DNA from: Suilimivivens sp963650485
GTDB lineage: Bacteria > Bacillota > Clostridia > Lachnospirales > Lachnospiraceae
Length of the DNA: 9,102 nucleotides
Direction: 5' to 3'
Assembly: GCA_963650485.1 (NCBI GenBank)
Contig: CAVJLN010000087.1
Location: forward strand, 1 to 9,102
Below, one piece after another: positions 6,787 to 9,102 of this stretch. Every line of letters begins with the position of its first letter. Positions within the stretch are counted from its first letter, which is position 1. The translations under genes and the position numbers were made by a program. The notes below the pieces were generated by a model. The model saw only the letters and a list, made by a program, of their open reading frames with translations, was not told the origin of the DNA and made no database searches.

Positions 6787-7827
6787 ATGAAGGTAGCTGT
6801 TGAAAAACTGGAAGGGCTTATTCTTGAAACAATAAAACATTTTGATAAACTAACGATAATTAGTGGCTTTTTTTCGCCAGATATCCTTGAGGATATCTCA
6901 AAATCGGGAAAAGAAGTGGTATTTTATTATGGTATGTACCCATGGAATCGTCTTACCGAACTACAGTATGCAGCCTTCAAGCGGATAGAGAATAGCTACA
7001 CAAATATAAAAATTAACATAGTAGTTGATTATCATGTACACACTAAATGCTATCTATTCCAATCCACATCTTCATCTGCAGCTCTTGTTGGATCTGCAAA
7101 CTGTTCTTCTGCCGGTCTTTTAAGCGATAAGAACTGTGAAATGCTCATCAATGTTACAGATTCGTCCTACATCAAAGATTTAGTGTCATATGTTGGAGAG
7201 ATTGAGACTGCCTCAGTACACTTTGATGATCCTATGATAATCCCAAATGTCCCTGTCAAGAAAACGAAGAAGCGAATTTCCACAGCTAAAGAACGGCTTT
7301 ATTCCGGAAATCCATTTGTAGACCACATCCCTCTATATGAGTATAAAAACGGGAAAAAATGTGTACCTGCTAAAAGCGGTATAAATTGGGGCTTACAAAG
7401 TGGTAACATATCCAAATCGCCTTTTGCAGAAGCCTATATTCCAATCAAAATATTTGATTTAAAATACTATGCTGCCATGTTTCCTCCATGCGGTTCCATA
7501 GGCACTGGAATTGGTGGCAAGAAAACCAGAAGACTCAGTCCCGTTACTGTAACTTGGGACGACGGAACAGTTATGCAGATGTTATTCCAGGGGGCGCAGG
7601 AATATCCAAGAGCAAGTAATAATGCAGGTGGACCAAGCATGATTTATCCAAAGCAACTAACCGCTAACGAAGATGGTTCTACACTCGGAAAATATCTGAG
7701 AGAAAGAATGAATATTCCCGGAAGAAAACAAGTATCTATACAAGACTTAAAAAAATATGGTCGTGATTACATCACTCTCACATATGTTAGTCCAGGAAAC
7801 TATGAGGCTGACTTCCGTCCATTATAA
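6787..7827 (+). CDS. NgoFVII-family restriction endonuclease (phospholipase-D-fold nuclease)
   Basis: This 346-aa protein is a probable Type II endonuclease that cuts DNA through a phospholipase-D active site, without a metal ion in characterised relatives such as BfiI. Residues 1-150 form the PLD domain with one motif: H85-T-K87 in YHVHTKCYLF, then GSANCS (102-107) with N105, and E118 in CEMLINV. One motif per chain implies a dimeric active site. Residues 170-346 match the C-terminal domain of NgoFVII-type enzymes, probably B3-like and DNA-binding: GINWGLQSG (198-206), EAYIPIKIF (215-223), WDDGT (257-261), and GKYLRERMNIPGR (301-313). The ATG at 6787 has AAGGAGG just upstream. An in-frame TTG at 6730 with its own AGGAGG would add 19 residues. 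It is transcribed away from the methyltransferase operon. Its methyltransferase partner is uncertain: M1, M2, or neither. Confidence 0.85.
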   Translation: MKVAVEKLEGLILETIKHFDKLTIISGFFSPDILEDISKSGKEVVFYYGMYPWNRLTELQYAAFKRIENSYTNIKINIVVDYHVHTKCYLFQSTSSSAALVGSANCSSAGLLSDKNCEMLINVTDSSYIKDLVSYVGEIETASVHFDDPMIIPNVPVKKTKKRISTAKERLYSGNPFVDHIPLYEYKNGKKCVPAKSGINWGLQSGNISKSPFAEAYIPIKIFDLKYYAAMFPPCGSIGTGIGGKKTRRLSPVTVTWDDGTVMQMLFQGAQEYPRASNNAGGPSMIYPKQLTANEDGSTLGKYLRERMNIPGRKQVSIQDLKKYGRDYITLTYVSPGNYEADFRPL

Positions 7828-7936
7828 TATAATACTTATGTGCATCCATGTAATATAACACTATTTAAACTCGTGCACTATTCTACTTGCAACTTATGAT
7901 TCTGAATTTGCATCACTGATAGGTAAATAATATCTT

Positions 7937-8026
7937 CTATTTGATTAAAAGGGACTTCTCTGCATATCGTTGGATGTCCTTTTTAAGGTTTACAAATGGA
8001 GCAACAAATATTTTTGGAGGTGCCAT
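7937..8026 (-). other. Short open frame of 29 codons, doubtful
   Basis: On the minus strand ATG 8026 opens a 29-residue frame ending at TAG 7937. Its second half (NLKKDIQRYAEKSLLIK) looks more protein-like than chance AT-rich sequence, so it may be a fossil of a coding end. There is no ribosome-binding site, an in-frame stop directly precedes the ATG, and the hairpin at 7947-7984 lies inside it. I would not call it a working gene. Confidence 0.15.
7947..7984. terminator. Possible bidirectional terminator between the PLD gene and the recombinase
   Basis: AAAAGGGAC (7947-7955) can pair with GTCCTTTTT (7976-7984), with one G-U pair, around a 20-nt loop. The right arm ends in a T-run on the plus strand; the left arm gives TTTT on the minus strand. 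It lies about 120 nt past the PLD stop and between two convergent genes, where a two-way terminator is expected. The large loop and AT-rich stem base make it weak. Confidence 0.4.
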
Positions 8027-8063
8027 TCAGAGTGCTCAGGCTTTGACTTCTGGCACTCTGAAT
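8025..8063. repeat. Perfect 11-bp inverted repeat just beyond the recombinase stop
   Basis: ATTCAGAGTGC (8025-8035) and GCACTCTGAAT (8053-8063) are perfect inverted repeats around a 17-nt loop. The repeat lies 27 bp past the present recombinase stop and 17 bp past the pre-duplication stop at 8080. No T-run follows on either strand, so it is not a clean intrinsic terminator. It could be a rho-dependent or processing hairpin, or a recombinase-related site. Confidence 0.65.
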
Positions 8064-8089
8064 TATCGTCTCAAACCTTTTATCCAAAC

Positions 8090-9102
8090 CTATCCTCTAT
8101 GTAGCACGTAGCACTCATGACAGCAGTACTTCCTCCGCCTATCACCATAGGCAGTGAATGTCTTTCCACAATTCTTGCAGGAGATCTCGTAATAGGCTTT
8201 CTTCTCGACTTTATCGAGATGCTTGTTCCACCATTGATTACGGCATTTGTCGCAGCAAAACTTTTTCTGCTTTCTCTTTGCAATCTGTTCAACGGGTTTT
8301 CCGCAGTTTAAGCAATTATTGAATACCTGCTGTTCCTTTTCTCGATTTCTGCGGCAGATAGCTTTAACTGTATTCAGGTTCATATCCAGAGTCTTCGCTA
8401 TCTCCCCATAGGATGTTCCTGTTTTCCTTAATTCAAGCACTTGCTCTTTATGCCCTTTTCCCTTCAGCGGCACCGATGTTTTTTCCCCTGCTATCCATTT
8501 TTCCGACTTTTCTTTCTTCTCCGAAAAATAAAGGCTTGGCTTGAATGTTTCCATCTGCATCCGTGTTTCCTTGCCATCAATCCACTCGAAAACTATACTT
8601 CCATCCTCATTCACAATAATCTTTTCAATGACTAATATAAGATCATCCTCATCAGACCAGAGCTTCCAGGTTGTCTCCTGCAGTATCTTTTTAATCGCCA
8701 GTTTCATTATTTCCACCCGGTCTGTCCCAACGGCCTCTTCTATGCAGGACATCAGGCTCTTCGTAACCTTTGGCATCTGTTTAATCCTCTCTATAGCCAT
8801 GCTGTGCGTAACCACATGCAAATAGGCATCATAAACATTAACCGTCTTGCAGTTTATCGACTTAAATCTATTCCGACATTGCCATACCGGATTGTTATAT
8901 GAAGTTGAATGCCAAGGTCTTGTCCCAAATTGCATTCCGCACTTACCGCAGATAATTCTGCCGCTATACAATCGCAGGCCACTGAATCCGGTATGGTATG
9001 GAGTCTCTCCATACCTGAGTTTATCTTCTATATATTCCTGTATATAACTCAAACTTCGCACATAAAAATTAGCTATGCACCTTGAAAATTCAATACTTGG
9101 CA
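8090..9102 (-). CDS. Serine-recombinase-like C-terminal region in one frame with HTH and zinc-finger motifs; partial at 5' end
   Basis: The frame is open through the right edge, so the GTG at 9061 is probably not the true start; the catalytic resolvase domain would lie beyond the window. Counting from that GTG, residues 30-71 hold the recombinase zinc ribbon (GRIICGKCGMQFG with C38 and C41, later C62 and C71). A helical region typical of large serine recombinases follows to about 135, then a strand-rich segment. Residues 204-240 form a helix-turn-helix (SYGEIAKTLDMNLNTVKAICRRN). C250xxC253 with C270xxC273, and C295xxC298 with C314xxC317, form two zinc-finger-like units. Such HTH plus zinc-finger segments are, from memory, also found as separate small proteins near recombinases in Clostridia. 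The final residues are altered by a 7-bp tandem duplication at 8101-8114. It may be part of a mobile element or a remnant. Confidence 0.75.
   Translation of the reverse strand, partial: PSIEFSRCIANFYVRSLSYIQEYIEDKLRYGETPYHTGFSGLRLYSGRIICGKCGMQFGTRPWHSTSYNNPVWQCRNRFKSINCKTVNVYDAYLHVVTHSMAIERIKQMPKVTKSLMSCIEEAVGTDRVEIMKLAIKKILQETTWKLWSDEDDLILVIEKIIVNEDGSIVFEWIDGKETRMQMETFKPSLYFSEKKEKSEKWIAGEKTSVPLKGKGHKEQVLELRKTGTSYGEIAKTLDMNLNTVKAICRRNREKEQQVFNNCLNCGKPVEQIAKRKQKKFCCDKCRNQWWNKHLDKVEKKAYYEISCKNCGKTFTAYGDRRRKYCCHECYVLHRG
8101..8114. repeat. 7-bp tandem duplication in the recombinase 3' end
   Basis: GTAGCAC occurs twice head to tail (8101-8107 and 8108-8114). On the coding strand this is GTGCTAC twice. 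Removing one copy restores an ending of HECYIEDRFG with a TAA at 8080-8082, in place of HECYVLHRG with a TAG at 8090-8092. The duplication shifts the last few codons and shortens the gene end. Confidence 0.85.

Noticed and set aside
8080..8292. Separate 70-aa gene overlapping the recombinase end
   Set aside because: The frame is a shadow of the zinc-finger coding region. Only its last residues make sense, and these are explained by the 7-bp duplication.
1..9102. CRISPR array, tRNA or rRNA genes, insertion sequence ends
   Set aside because: No regularly spaced repeats, cloverleaf-like or ribosomal sequences, or paired terminal repeats flanking a transposase were seen on either strand.

Overview
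The window reads as part of a defence island from a low-GC Gram-positive anaerobe, most likely a Clostridia/Lachnospiraceae-type bacterium. This rests on AT-rich intergenic DNA, strong AGGAGG ribosome-binding sites, sigma-A-like promoters, and a recombinase/zinc-finger protein of a kind common in gut Clostridia. The species assignment is inference.

Positions 1-6576, minus strand: one tightly packed operon read from right to left. The order is a 71-aa Cro/CI-type regulator, a C5 cytosine methyltransferase (M1) with a frameshift near its 5' end, a second, intact C5 methyltransferase (M2), a McrB-like AAA+ NTPase (R1), a LlaJI/McrC-like PD-(D/E)XK nuclease (R2), and a partial gene of unknown function that runs off the left edge. 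Spacings are -2, -8, 16, 16 and 21 nt. Two methyltransferases with a McrB-like motor and a McrC-like nuclease is the architecture of LlaJI-type Type II restriction-modification systems. It differs from a classical Type IV McrBC system, which has no methyltransferase and attacks methylated DNA.

Positions 6577-6786: a divergent control region. It has a near-consensus promoter leftwards for the operon, an extended -10 promoter rightwards, and small inverted repeats that could be operators.

Positions 6787-7827, plus strand: a single-motif phospholipase-D-fold endonuclease with an NgoFVII-type C-terminal domain. The locus therefore encodes two unrelated restriction nucleases and two methyltransferases, one of them apparently broken. 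Which methyltransferase protects against which nuclease is the main open question.

Positions 7828-8089: a gene-poor spacer with two hairpins. Positions 8090-9102, minus strand: the C-terminal part of a serine-recombinase-like protein (zinc ribbon) in one frame with a helix-turn-helix and two zinc-finger-like motifs. Its last codons were altered by a 7-bp tandem duplication. This piece is probably a mobile-element component or remnant flanking the defence genes.
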